Source: CAZCJA01 sp964499015
Lineage (GTDB): Bacteria; Elusimicrobiota; Elusimicrobia; F11
DNA length: 22,293 nucleotides
Reading direction: 5' to 3'
Assembly (NCBI GenBank): GCA_964499015.1
Contig: CAZCJA010000038.1
Location: forward strand, 1-22,293
Below, piece by piece: positions 5,903-13,800 of this stretch (the first letter of the stretch is position 1; each line of letters begins with the position of its first letter). The notes below the pieces were generated by a model. That model ran no database searches. It was not told the origin of the DNA and worked only from the letters and a program-made list of their open reading frames with translations. The position numbers were made by a program, and so were the translations under genes.

Positions 5903-6319
5903 ATGAATAATAAGCCATGGTCTATTGCAAAAATTTTAGAAGCCATCGTTCTCGCACCCGCAAGTGCGGTCATCTGTTACGTTACGCTTGCCTATTTAAT
6001 TATTGTGCCGCTGCGCCTGTTGTATATGGCTGGATCAGGAACGCCTCAGCCGTTTGCCGGAGCTGCCGTGACAGTCATAGCATCCGTAATTAATATGGTT
6101 ATTTTGTGGCGTCTATTGCTGGGTGAAAGAACGGCACTTCGTTCTAAAAAAGGTGTGTTAATCGCTCTGGCGTTAATTGCGGGATTGATTGGTTTTTGGG
6201 TGGGGTGGCCGCAGTTTTTGCAAAGCAAAGGTAAAGCGGCCATGAGCTTTGTGGTTATTAGCATGGTGTGCTTGGACATCAAAGCGCTGGCGGGAATTTT
6301 TAAAGAAAGCGTTAATTAA
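5903..6319 (+). CDS. Four-pass membrane protein next to the array end, unknown function
   Basis: 138 residues from the ATG at 5903. The frame continues upstream through the broken attC, but that part has no protein-like character. Four hydrophobic segments are visible (about 9-37, 48-70, 81-102 and 109-130) with basic loops (R-S-K-K-G). No family is recognised. It lies directly after the truncated attC, 27 bases from its last recognisable base, and has no attC behind it. It may be a former last cassette that lost its site, or a host gene next to the array. The ribosome site is weak. Confidence 0.68.
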   Translation: MNNKPWSIAKILEAIVLAPASAVICYVTLAYLIIVPLRLLYMAGSGTPQPFAGAAVTVIASVINMVILWRLLLGERTALRSKKGVLIALALIAGLIGFWVGWPQFLQSKGKAAMSFVVISMVCLDIKALAGIFKESVN

Positions 6320-6396
6320 AAAGATCACATGCGGCGCGTAAAAGAACTACGGGAGAACGACGCCAATTGGATGTAAAAATTTAAGGAGGAATCAGT

Positions 6397-6849
6397 ATGC
6401 CCAGCACCGTCCGACTTCATCGCGTTTTTACCGCCCCGCCCGAACGCGTTTACCGTGCGTTTATGGATCCGATTGCGCTTGTGAAATGGATTCCTCCGCA
6501 GGGCTTCACCTGCACCGTTCATAAAATGGAAGCAAAGGTGGGCGGCTCCTATAAAATGTCATTCACCAATTTCACGACCAACAAAAGCCACGCATTCGGC
6601 GGGAAATATTTGGAACTGGTGCCGAACGAAAAATTGCGCTACTCGGATAAATTTGACGATCCCAACCTCCCCGGCGAAATGATCACGACCGTCACGCTGA
6701 AGAAAGTGTCCGTCGGCACGGAAGTGACCATCGCTCAGGAAGGAATTCCGGACGTCATTCCCCAGGAAGCCTGTTATCTGGGTTGGCAGGATTCCCTAAT
6801 GCTGTTGGGCCAGCTCGTTAACCCGACGATTCCCGACGAACCCGCATAA
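6397..6849 (+). CDS. SRPBCC/AHSA1-family protein
   Basis: 150 residues. It opens R-L-H-R-V-F-T-A-P-P-E-R-V-Y-R-A-F, then K-W-I-P-P-Q-G-F-T-C-T-V and V-G-G-S-Y-K-M-S-F. This matches the activator of Hsp90 ATPase homologue 1-like (AHSA1/YndB) branch of the START/Bet v1-like SRPBCC fold. A later T-V-T-L-x-x-V-x-x-G-T-E-V-T-I strand pair and a terminal helix with G-W-Q-D-S-L-x-x-L complete the fold. The fold binds hydrophobic ligands in a cavity; in bacteria the ligand is mostly unknown. A strong AAGGAGG lies 7 bases before the ATG. It is the first gene past the array with the GC-rich composition of the downstream operon. Confidence 0.9.
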   Translation: MPSTVRLHRVFTAPPERVYRAFMDPIALVKWIPPQGFTCTVHKMEAKVGGSYKMSFTNFTTNKSHAFGGKYLELVPNEKLRYSDKFDDPNLPGEMITTVTLKKVSVGTEVTIAQEGIPDVIPQEACYLGWQDSLMLLGQLVNPTIPDEPA

Positions 6850-6866
6850 TCCGATAGAATAGCCCG

Positions 6867-7724
6867 ATGTGGCTCATTCTCTCGTTCGGCTCGGCCGTCA
6901 TGGCCGGCGCCTCGGACGCCTTCGCAAAAAAAGCCTTACAAACGAACCGTTTCGAAACCGTGGCCTGGGCCAAACCGGGCTGGGGGCTTCTTTTTATGCT
7001 GCCGGTGTTCCTCATGGCGGCGGCCCCGCACGATCCGCGCGGTTTTTGGATCAACGTGGCGATCGCGCTGCCGATGGAATTGCTCGCGGCCATGATGTAC
7101 AACCGCTCGGTCCAGCTGGCGCCGCTGTCCTTGTCGATTCCCTACTTGGCGTTCACGCCGGCGTTCCTCGTGATCCTCGAATGGATATTCTTGTCGATCC
7201 AGCCGAGCCTGCAGGGCATCGCCGGGATTCTGTTGGTGTCGGCGGGCGCGTTTCTTTTGCAGATGGAAACCATTTCCTGGGGGCACTTCCGCGCGCAAAA
7301 AATTTTTCCGCGCGAAAAAGGCCCGCTGCTCATGCTCGCGGTGGCTTTTATTTTTTCCGTGACCACGATTTTCGCCAGCAACGCGCTGAAAGCCTCGAGC
7401 CCCATGTATTTCTCCAGCGTTTATTTCGCGCTGATCGCGCTGGGCCTTTCGCCGCTGCAGTTCCGCGTTGAAAACGGATGGAAGAAAATTTTCAGCCAGC
7501 CCAAAACGCTGATTCCGCTGGGACTCGCCGAAGCCAGCGGCTTTTTCATGCAATTTATCGCCATGCAGACGGCCAACGCCGCCTATGTGATCGCCATTAA
7601 GCGGTTGAGCCTGCTGATCTCCGTCGTTTACGGAGCTCTATTTTTCAAAGAAGAGCATTTGGGCGCGCGGCTCTTGGGCGCGGCCATCATGGCGCTCGGC
7701 GCCATGCTCATCGCGCTCGCCTAA
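6867..7724 (+). CDS. EamA/DMT-superfamily transporter
   Basis: 285 residues with about ten hydrophobic segments in two five-helix halves, the organisation of EamA permeases in the drug/metabolite transporter superfamily. The first half ends near G-I-L-L-V-S-A-G-A-F-L-L. The second ends with A-I-K-R-L-S-L-L-I-S-V-V-Y-G-A-L-F-F-K-E-E-H-L-G and G-A-A-I-M-A-L-G-A-M-L-I-A-L-A, the typical last-two-helix signature with the Glu-rich F-x-E-x loop. The substrate cannot be told. The ATG has no ribosome site; a TAGAAT lies 6 bases upstream. It is followed after four bases by a second EamA gene. Confidence 0.9.
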   Translation: MWLILSFGSAVMAGASDAFAKKALQTNRFETVAWAKPGWGLLFMLPVFLMAAAPHDPRGFWINVAIALPMELLAAMMYNRSVQLAPLSLSIPYLAFTPAFLVILEWIFLSIQPSLQGIAGILLVSAGAFLLQMETISWGHFRAQKIFPREKGPLLMLAVAFIFSVTTIFASNALKASSPMYFSSVYFALIALGLSPLQFRVENGWKKIFSQPKTLIPLGLAEASGFFMQFIAMQTANAAYVIAIKRLSLLISVVYGALFFKEEHLGARLLGAAIMALGAMLIALA

Positions 7725-7728
7725 TTTT

Positions 7729-8592
7729 ATGAACACGTCCGTTCTTGTCGCCTTGTTCACGGTGTACATCGTTTGGGGATCGACGTATTTGGCGATCCGC
7801 TACGCGGTGGAAACCATTCCGCCGTTTTTGATGGCGGCGCTGCGGTTTTTGATCGCCGGCGCAATTTTTTTCGCCTGGGGCCTTGTGCGCAAACACGCGC
7901 CGCCCACGCGCGCCCAGTGGAAAACGGGGTTAATCGTCGGCGGATTTTTGTTGGTGGGCGGTAACGGATTGGTGGTGTACGCCGAACAAACCGTTCCCTC
8001 GGGCATGGCCGCGCTGTTGGTTTCCATGGTCCCGTTGTGGATGGTTCTGTTCAGTCGGGAGAAAACATCCATTCTCAGTTGGTGCGGGATTTTGGGCGGG
8101 TTTGTGGGACTGGTCATGCTTATGTGGCCGTCCATCGCCGGCCAGATCGGGGCGCTGCCATTGCACGGATGTCTGTTGTTGTGTTTGGCCTCGGTGTTGT
8201 GGGCGATCGGTTCCGTTTATTCAAAGCGGGCTCCGCACCCGGAGAGCCACGTTATGGCCACCGCGGCGCAAATGCTGGCCGGGGGGCTGCTCCTCCTTAT
8301 TATAGGGCTCGGGATGGGGGAGAAGGTCGACCCGAATAACGTTTCTGCGCGTTCTTTATGGAGTTTGGTGTATTTAATTGCGTTTGGCGCGCTGGTTGGG
8401 TTTACCGCGTACACCTGGCTCTTGCGGATGACCTCAATTTCCGTGGCCTCCACCTACGCCTATGTGAATCCGGTGGTGGCGATTTTTCTCGGCTGGCTGG
8501 TGGCGGATGAGCCCATTCGCGCCGGGACCATCATCGCGTCCGCGGTGATCATTTTGTCGGTCGTTGTGATTACGTCTCAGCGCAGAGTATAA
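7729..8592 (+). CDS. EamA/DMT-superfamily exporter, YedA-like
   Basis: 287 residues, about ten membrane segments. The opening Y-I-V-W-G-S-T-Y-L-A-I-R-Y-A-V-E-T-I-P-P and R-F-L-I-A-G match the YedA/RhaT-type branch of EamA permeases. In the second half S-V-Y-S-K-R and the end V-A-S-T-Y-A-Y-V-N-P-V-V-A-I-F-L-G-W and E-P-I-R-A-G are the usual signature of the ninth and tenth helices. Family members export small metabolites or drugs; the substrate here is unknown. It differs clearly from its EamA neighbour, so this is a pair of related transporters rather than a fresh duplication. It sits 4 bases after the first and 8 bases before purE. Confidence 0.92.
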   Translation: MNTSVLVALFTVYIVWGSTYLAIRYAVETIPPFLMAALRFLIAGAIFFAWGLVRKHAPPTRAQWKTGLIVGGFLLVGGNGLVVYAEQTVPSGMAALLVSMVPLWMVLFSREKTSILSWCGILGGFVGLVMLMWPSIAGQIGALPLHGCLLLCLASVLWAIGSVYSKRAPHPESHVMATAAQMLAGGLLLLIIGLGMGEKVDPNNVSARSLWSLVYLIAFGALVGFTAYTWLLRMTSISVASTYAYVNPVVAIFLGWLVADEPIRAGTIIASAVIILSVVVITSQRRV

Positions 8593-8593
8593 T
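8564..8593 (+). promoter_or_regulatory. Predicted promoter of purE, leaderless layout
   Basis: TTGTGA (8564-8569), an 18-base spacer and a perfect TATAAT (8588-8593) lie inside the end of the upstream transporter gene. Transcription would start about 7 bases after the -10 box, which is at the A of the purE ATG (8601). There is no ribosome site in front of purE. Confidence 0.6.
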
Positions 8594-8600
8594 CAAACGC

Positions 8601-9089
8601 ATGAAAAAACCTCTGGTCGGCATCATTATGGGCAGCACCTCCGATTGGGACACCATGAAACACGCCAGCGCGATGCTGAAAAATTTCGGCGTCGCCCATG
8701 AATCCAAAGTCACCTCCGCGCACCGCACGCCCAAACTCATGGCCAGTTATTCCGAACAAGCGGCCAAACGCGGCGTGGAAGTGATCATTGCCGGCGCCGG
8801 CGGCGCCGCGCACCTGCCCGGCATGGCCGCCGCGCACACGCACCTGCCGGTTCTCGGCGTGCCGGTGAAAAGCCGTATGCTCAAGGGAATCGATTCCCTG
8901 CTTTCGATTGCGCAAATGCCCGCGGGCGTTCCCGTCGGCACGCTCGCCATCGGCGAGGCCGGGGCGAAGAACGCCGCGCTTCTCGCGGTGTCGATCCTCG
9001 CGCTGTCGCGCCCGCCCTTGCGCAAAAAACTGCTCGCGTTCCGCGCCAAACAAACCCGCACCGTTTTAAAAGCAAAACTCCCTAAATGA
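8601..9089 (+). CDS. purE: N5-carboxyaminoimidazole ribonucleotide mutase
   Basis: 162 residues. It moves the carboxyl group of N5-CAIR to carbon 4 to make CAIR in de novo purine synthesis, in the cytoplasm. The class I PurE motifs are all present: G-S-T-S-D (11-15), the S-A-H41-R-T-P loop with the catalytic His, G-A-G-G-A-A-H-L-P-G-M (65-75), and the G-V-P-V-x-S ... G-x-D-S-L-L-S-I-x-Q-M-P-x-G-x-P-V signature. It needs N5-CAIR from PurK, which is encoded next with a four-base ATGA overlap, so this is the bacterial two-enzyme route rather than class II PurE. The roughly 25-residue basic tail is a little longer than usual. Confidence 0.97.
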   Translation: MKKPLVGIIMGSTSDWDTMKHASAMLKNFGVAHESKVTSAHRTPKLMASYSEQAAKRGVEVIIAGAGGAAHLPGMAAAHTHLPVLGVPVKSRMLKGIDSLLSIAQMPAGVPVGTLAIGEAGAKNAALLAVSILALSRPPLRKKLLAFRAKQTRTVLKAKLPK

Positions 9090-10213
9090 AACTGATCCCG
9101 CCAGGTTCCACGATTGGCGTCCTCGGCTCGGGCCAGCTCGGCCGCATGTTCGCCATTGCGGCGCGCCGCATGGGCTACCGCGTGCACACCTTCTCCCCGG
9201 AAACCGACACGCCGACCGGGCAAGTGGCCGACATGGAGCGAACGGCTTCCTATGAGGACTTGGGCGCGGTGCAGGACTTTGCGCGCCGCGTGAACGTCGT
9301 CACCTTCGAGTTCGAAAACGTTTCCAAGGCCGCGGTGGAAGCCGCCGCCAAGCACGCACCGGTCCATCCCAGCGGCAACGTTCTTTATGTCACTCAGCAC
9401 CGTCTGCGCGAAAAAACATTTTTGTCCGAAAAAGGATTTCAAGTCACGCCGTTTGCCGTTGTCAAAACCGCCGATGATTTAAAAGAGGCGGTGCAGCGGT
9501 TGGGTTTGCCGGCGGTCTTGAAAACAGCGGGCTTCGGTTACGACGGAAAAGGCCAGATGAAAATCGCCGCGAAAAAAGACGTCGCCGAAGCGGCGCGCAA
9601 GCTGACGGGGCAGGAAATGGTGCTGGAGGCGTTTGTCGATTTTGAAAAAGAACTTTCGGTCGTCGCCGCGCGCAACGAAGACGGCTCCTTCGCTCATTTC
9701 GGGGTGATGGAGAACACGCACGCCAATCACATTTTGGACGTGACGTTCTGCCCGGCCGAAATTTCGCCGGGAACAGCCAAAGAAGCGGTGGACATGGCCA
9801 AAGGGATTTTAAAAGCGCTCGACGTTGTGGGCGTGATGTGTGTGGAACTGTTCCTGACCAAGAAAGGCAAGTTGCTTGTGAATGAACTTGCGCCGCGTCC
9901 GCACAACTCAGGCCATCTCACGTTCGACGCCTGCGTGACCAGCCAGTTTGAACAGCAGCTGCGCGCGGTCTGCGGCCTTCCACTGGGTTCGACCGAGCTC
10001 TTGCGTCCGGCGGCGATGGCGAATTTGCTCGGCGATTTGTGGAAGAAAGGCACGCCGCGCTGGGACCGGGCGCTGAAAGATCCGTTGGTGAAACTGCATC
10101 TCTATGGAAAATCCGAACCGCGCCCGGGCCGCAAAATGGGCCATTTGACCGCGTTCGGCGCCACCACCAAAGAAGCGGTGAAACGCGTCATCGCCGCCCG
10201 CGCCGCCCTTTGA
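9086..10213 (+). CDS. purK: N5-carboxyaminoimidazole ribonucleotide synthetase
   Basis: 375 residues, the usual length. It uses ATP and bicarbonate to convert AIR to N5-CAIR for PurE. An N-terminal Rossmann-like part has G-V-L-G-S-G-Q-L-G-R-M (11-21) and the F-E-F-E-N-V segment (74-79). The ATP-grasp core has L-K-T-A-G-F-G-Y-D-G-K-G-Q (145-157) and the metal/ATP-binding V-N-E-L-A-P-R-P-H-N-S-G-H (266-278). The gene overlaps purE by four bases at its start and the next gene by four bases (TTGA) at its end, so the three are translationally coupled. Confidence 0.97.
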   Translation: MKLIPPGSTIGVLGSGQLGRMFAIAARRMGYRVHTFSPETDTPTGQVADMERTASYEDLGAVQDFARRVNVVTFEFENVSKAAVEAAAKHAPVHPSGNVLYVTQHRLREKTFLSEKGFQVTPFAVVKTADDLKEAVQRLGLPAVLKTAGFGYDGKGQMKIAAKKDVAEAARKLTGQEMVLEAFVDFEKELSVVAARNEDGSFAHFGVMENTHANHILDVTFCPAEISPGTAKEAVDMAKGILKALDVVGVMCVELFLTKKGKLLVNELAPRPHNSGHLTFDACVTSQFEQQLRAVCGLPLGSTELLRPAAMANLLGDLWKKGTPRWDRALKDPLVKLHLYGKSEPRPGRKMGHLTAFGATTKEAVKRVIAARAAL

Positions 10214-10845
10214 ACGTCTTTATTACGGGAGGAACCGGTTTCGTCGGTCGCCGCCTGATTGAAGAACTTATAAAACGCGGCCACACGGTTGACGCTCTGG
10301 TCCGCCCCGGTTCCGAGAAAAAACTTGCCGCCGGCGCCAACCTTATCGCCGGCAATCCGCTTGACGCCTCCACCTACAAGGAACATCTGCGCTCCGATCA
10401 CACGTTCGTCCAATTGGTCGGCGCACACCATCCGAAGCCATGGGACGACAGCGCGTTTGAAAAAATCGATTTCACGTCGGGAAAGGAAGCGGTGGAGGCG
10501 GCGCGTTTAGCGCGCGTCGAACATTTTGTTTACGTGAGCGTCGCCCAGCCGGCGCCGTTCATGCAGTCGTACATCCAGGTCCGCGCCGACATTGAGGCGC
10601 GGGTGCGCTCCAGCGGACTGAAGGCGACAATTTTGCGGCCCTGGTACGTGATTGGGCCGGGGCGGCGCTGGCCGCTTTTGTTCAAACCGCTGTATTGGAT
10701 TCTCGAATCGCAGGCCGCGACGCGCAACGACGCGCAGCGATTGGGTTTCATTTCGATCGACCAGTTTGTGCACACGCTGGTGCTTGCGGTGGAGAACCCG
10801 CCGCCGGGCGTCGAGGTGTTGGAAGTGCCGGAGATGAGGCGCTAA
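10210..10845 (+). CDS. Atypical SDR / NAD(P)-binding epimerase-like protein
   Basis: 211 residues from a TTG that overlaps the purK stop. The Rossmann motif T-G-G-T-G-F-V-G is at 6-13. D-A-L-V-R-P-G-S follows strand 2, and H-F-V-Y-V-S-V-A-Q-P is strand 5. K-A-T-I-L-R-P-W-Y-V-I-G-P-G-R-R-W-P is the usual post-catalytic segment of NmrA/NDUFA9-like atypical SDRs. The classical Tyr-x3-Lys pair is not evident, so it may bind a nucleotide without acting as a dehydrogenase. It is shorter than most relatives (about 290). The frame extends upstream into purK but without SDR sequence. It ends one base from the stop codon of the convergent giant gene. Confidence 0.85.
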   Translation: MNVFITGGTGFVGRRLIEELIKRGHTVDALVRPGSEKKLAAGANLIAGNPLDASTYKEHLRSDHTFVQLVGAHHPKPWDDSAFEKIDFTSGKEAVEAARLARVEHFVYVSVAQPAPFMQSYIQVRADIEARVRSSGLKATILRPWYVIGPGRRWPLLFKPLYWILESQAATRNDAQRLGFISIDQFVHTLVLAVENPPPGVEVLEVPEMRR

Positions 10846-10846
10846 C

Positions 10847-13800
10847 TTAAGCCGCGCTTAGAATCTGCCGCATCATGTCCGGCAGGTTTTCCAGGCGGAT
10901 CTGCTGTCCTTTCACCAGGCTTATCACGTCGATAATGATGTTGCTCGCCATTTCCGCAGTTAACCCCCGCAGAGAATCGAAATCAAGCTCCCAGTAGAGT
11001 TCTTTATGAACTTTCATCGGGAACGCGTGGATTTTACGCCCGCCGATCATGTCACGATGCGCGTGGGCGGCACGGAACGGATTGGCCTTTTCCGCATGGT
11101 CGATGATAAGACGGCGGCGGATTTCATCGGTCGACAGGCGATAGCTGACGCTGTATTGCGCGAAAAGCAGCGCAAGTTTTTCCGCGGCGGACTCGGCCGT
11201 TTGGTTCGTGCCGATCGTCAACAGGATTCCAGCGTCGCGATTTTCCGTCGCGGCGATAACGCGCGCAATCAGGGATAGTTTGGCGCGCAGCGTTTGCACG
11301 CCCATTCCTTCCTGGAACGCCAGCGAACCTTCCAGCAAATCTTTCAAATTGAAATGCAGCACCGTGCTGCCGTGCATCACGTCGGTAAATTCCTGCTCAA
11401 TGAGGGTCGGCGTAACCGCGCGCCACTGAGATAGCCCGGCGATCTTCATCGGGGTCGAGCGATTGTTGGCCAGCCATTTTTTCCAACTGGCGTCCGAAAA
11501 AAGCGATTGGGCGCCGCCGGTCCAAAGCATTTGGCGAATTTCCCGTTTCGTTTCGGCGACGTGTTTCTTGGCGGTCGCCGCTTCCAGCTTGTTGTGACGG
11601 CGGTGCTGTGAGGTCGAGATAAATGCGGCCGTGCCGGCGCCGGTTAAGGCAATGTAAGCCAGCGTCGTGCCGGTGACCGGCAAGAACGGCGATACCATCA
11701 TGATCAGCAAGGTGGACATCAACAATGAAGACAAGCCGAACGTAAACGCGTAGATCCAAGAGCGCTGCAAGCGATAAATAAATCGTTCATAAAACGCCGG
11801 GCCGTCGGCGTAAATGTGGGCCAGCGCGTTTAAGGTCGCACTGATGATCGTGCTTATGGAAAAAACGCCGGCGATTTTGAAAATCGAATCGACGCTGGCC
11901 AACGTTTCCGGGACGAGCACGAACGCGGCAATGAAAACGGGGGCAACGCCCATGCCGATAAAGCGGAATAACACTTCTTCAATCAACGGCGAAATTTCCA
12001 AATGCCATTTTGGGCCGCCGGTTTTGAACAGCGAATCCAAGATCGCCGGCGCCGCCGGAACGTCGTCGTCGGCGAAGCGCACGTTGCCTTGCAAAACCTT
12101 CATGAATTTTCCGGCGCCGTGCAGCGACACCATGTGCACGCCTTGTTTGAGAGCAATGTCTTTGCGTTGGCCGTGGCGGAAAATGATCGTTCCCAGATCA
12201 TCCTGTACAAATGAGATGAAGCTCGCCGCCTCGCCGGCGGTGGTGCCGGCCATCGTGGTCAGACCAAGATGGATTGCGTTTTCCTGCTCATGCGCACCCG
12301 GCCCGCCGCGGTTGGAAATGGAGCCCACAACTAATTTGTCGCCGCTAAGTTCGTTGAAATAGCGCAGGAAGCGCAGGTCTTCCGGTGGCGTTTCATCGGA
12401 CGCAACGATCAGCCCGGTTTGCGCGGCGTGCGCCGGATCGGCGGTGCGGAACGTGTCGATGGTGTGCACCGCGGTCAACAGCAATTGCGCGGACGCTTTC
12501 TGCTGCGGCTCAAGGTCGTTCTGTTTTAAAATTTCCCGAAGGAACCACGTCAATTCCGCGGCTTTTGTTTGGCCGCTGAGGAAGTTCCCGTATTTTTGCT
12601 CGTATTTTTCCGCCAACGCGACGACATGGCGTAAATGATTGATCGATAGGACCGGGCCCTTCACCGCTTTTCCGGAAAGCCTGTATCCGTCCGCCAAAAT
12701 TTTGGCGCGCGCAGCGGATTTGGGGTCGAATTCCGGCGCTGAACCTTCTTCCGGGACGCTGCGCACCTGCAAGACCCAGAATTTCCCATTTTGGATCGTG
12801 TATTCGAGCTGCACACGCGTTCCATAGTGTTCGCTGAGTTTCGCGACGATGTCGTTAATTTCCGCCCACAGCCGCGGATTGGCGCGCAGCGTATCAATGT
12901 CGAGCGGCGTGATCACGCCATCGGCAATGTCGCTGCCCTCGACGCGGTACGCGATGGAGCCGTTAACCGGTTCCCACGGCCAAATTCCCGAAAAAACCGC
13001 GCCGGCGCCGGATATTTTTTGCGGAGCTTCCTTGCCGGCGGCATTGCCCTTGACCATCGACTGAATGATGATCGCGGTGCCACCCTCGTCGGTCATGCCG
13101 CGGCTTTCGCGGTAGGCCTTCATGGAGGGGTTGTCCCACGAGTCTTGGATGGAGCGAATGATGCGCAGGAGCTGTTCGTCCAGCGTGACCGGGATGGCGT
13201 TGGGCCCGTGCGCTTCGAGAATGCGGCTTTTATAGACAAGGGCCACGGCCTTCATCTCGCTGGCGGTGAAATCTTCTTTGCGTTCTTTGCGGAAACTTTT
13301 TTTGTATTCATCCATGATTTTTCGGAAATCATTGCGGTCCATATGCAGAACGGCCATTGCATATTCTTGGTAATAACGCCGCAGCGAGTCCCAGGCGGCC
13401 CATTCGCCGATCCGCTCCGCAAGCGCGCCGATGTTTTGTTCGGTGACGCCCCAGTTCGTCACGGTGTGCTGTTGTCCCGGCGCGTCGAAGATGGCGCCGC
13501 TGCGAATGGAGAAGAGGATGGGTTTTTTCGCGGCCGTTCCGTAATCGGAGCCCAAATCTTCGTTGAGCCCCGACTCATTGATCATTCCGACCAGGCGCTT
13601 CATATCCCCCGGGATGCGCGGCCAAATCGCGTCGATATCCAGGCCGATGGCGTAGCGAATCCCGGGCGGCACCGGCATGTTCAAGCGCGCGAGCCGCAGA
13701 AGGTTCGCGCCCTTTTCCGAGTCCACGGCCAGCGATTCGTTCACCTGTATGTCGCCAAATAAATGTTCGGGAAAAAATATGGCCGGCGCGTTGCTTTCCG

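Noticed and set aside
6329..6376. Short reading frame of 15 codons (M-R-R-V-K-E-L-R-E-N-D-A-N-W-M) between the membrane gene and the SRPBCC gene
   Set aside because: It has no ribosome site and is too short to judge. It could be a relic of a larger gene, but no upstream part remains.
6936..7553. 205-codon - strand frame opposite the first EamA gene
   Set aside because: Its composition (Arg/Gln/Glu/His-rich with no motif) is that of an antisense shadow, and the + strand encodes a recognisable transporter.
10039..10209. Upstream extension of the SDR-like gene into purK
   Set aside because: The extension has no SDR sequence and lies out of frame within conserved purK. The TTG at 10210 directly precedes the Rossmann motif.
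12212..12260. First reading that the PEP synthase-like module lacks its catalytic His (T-A-G-E-A-A taken as T-S-H-A-A)
   Set aside because: The better alignment is 20 residues earlier, where G-G-P-G-A-H-E-Q-E-N-A-I-H-L-G matches G-G-x-T-S-H-A-A-x-x-A-R-E-L-G, so the His is kept.
12791..13762. 323-codon + strand open frame opposite the giant gene, and other long antisense frames there
   Set aside because: GC-rich coding DNA yields long shadow frames. The translation is rich in Arg, His and Gly with no domain, while the - strand carries clear conserved motifs at the same place.
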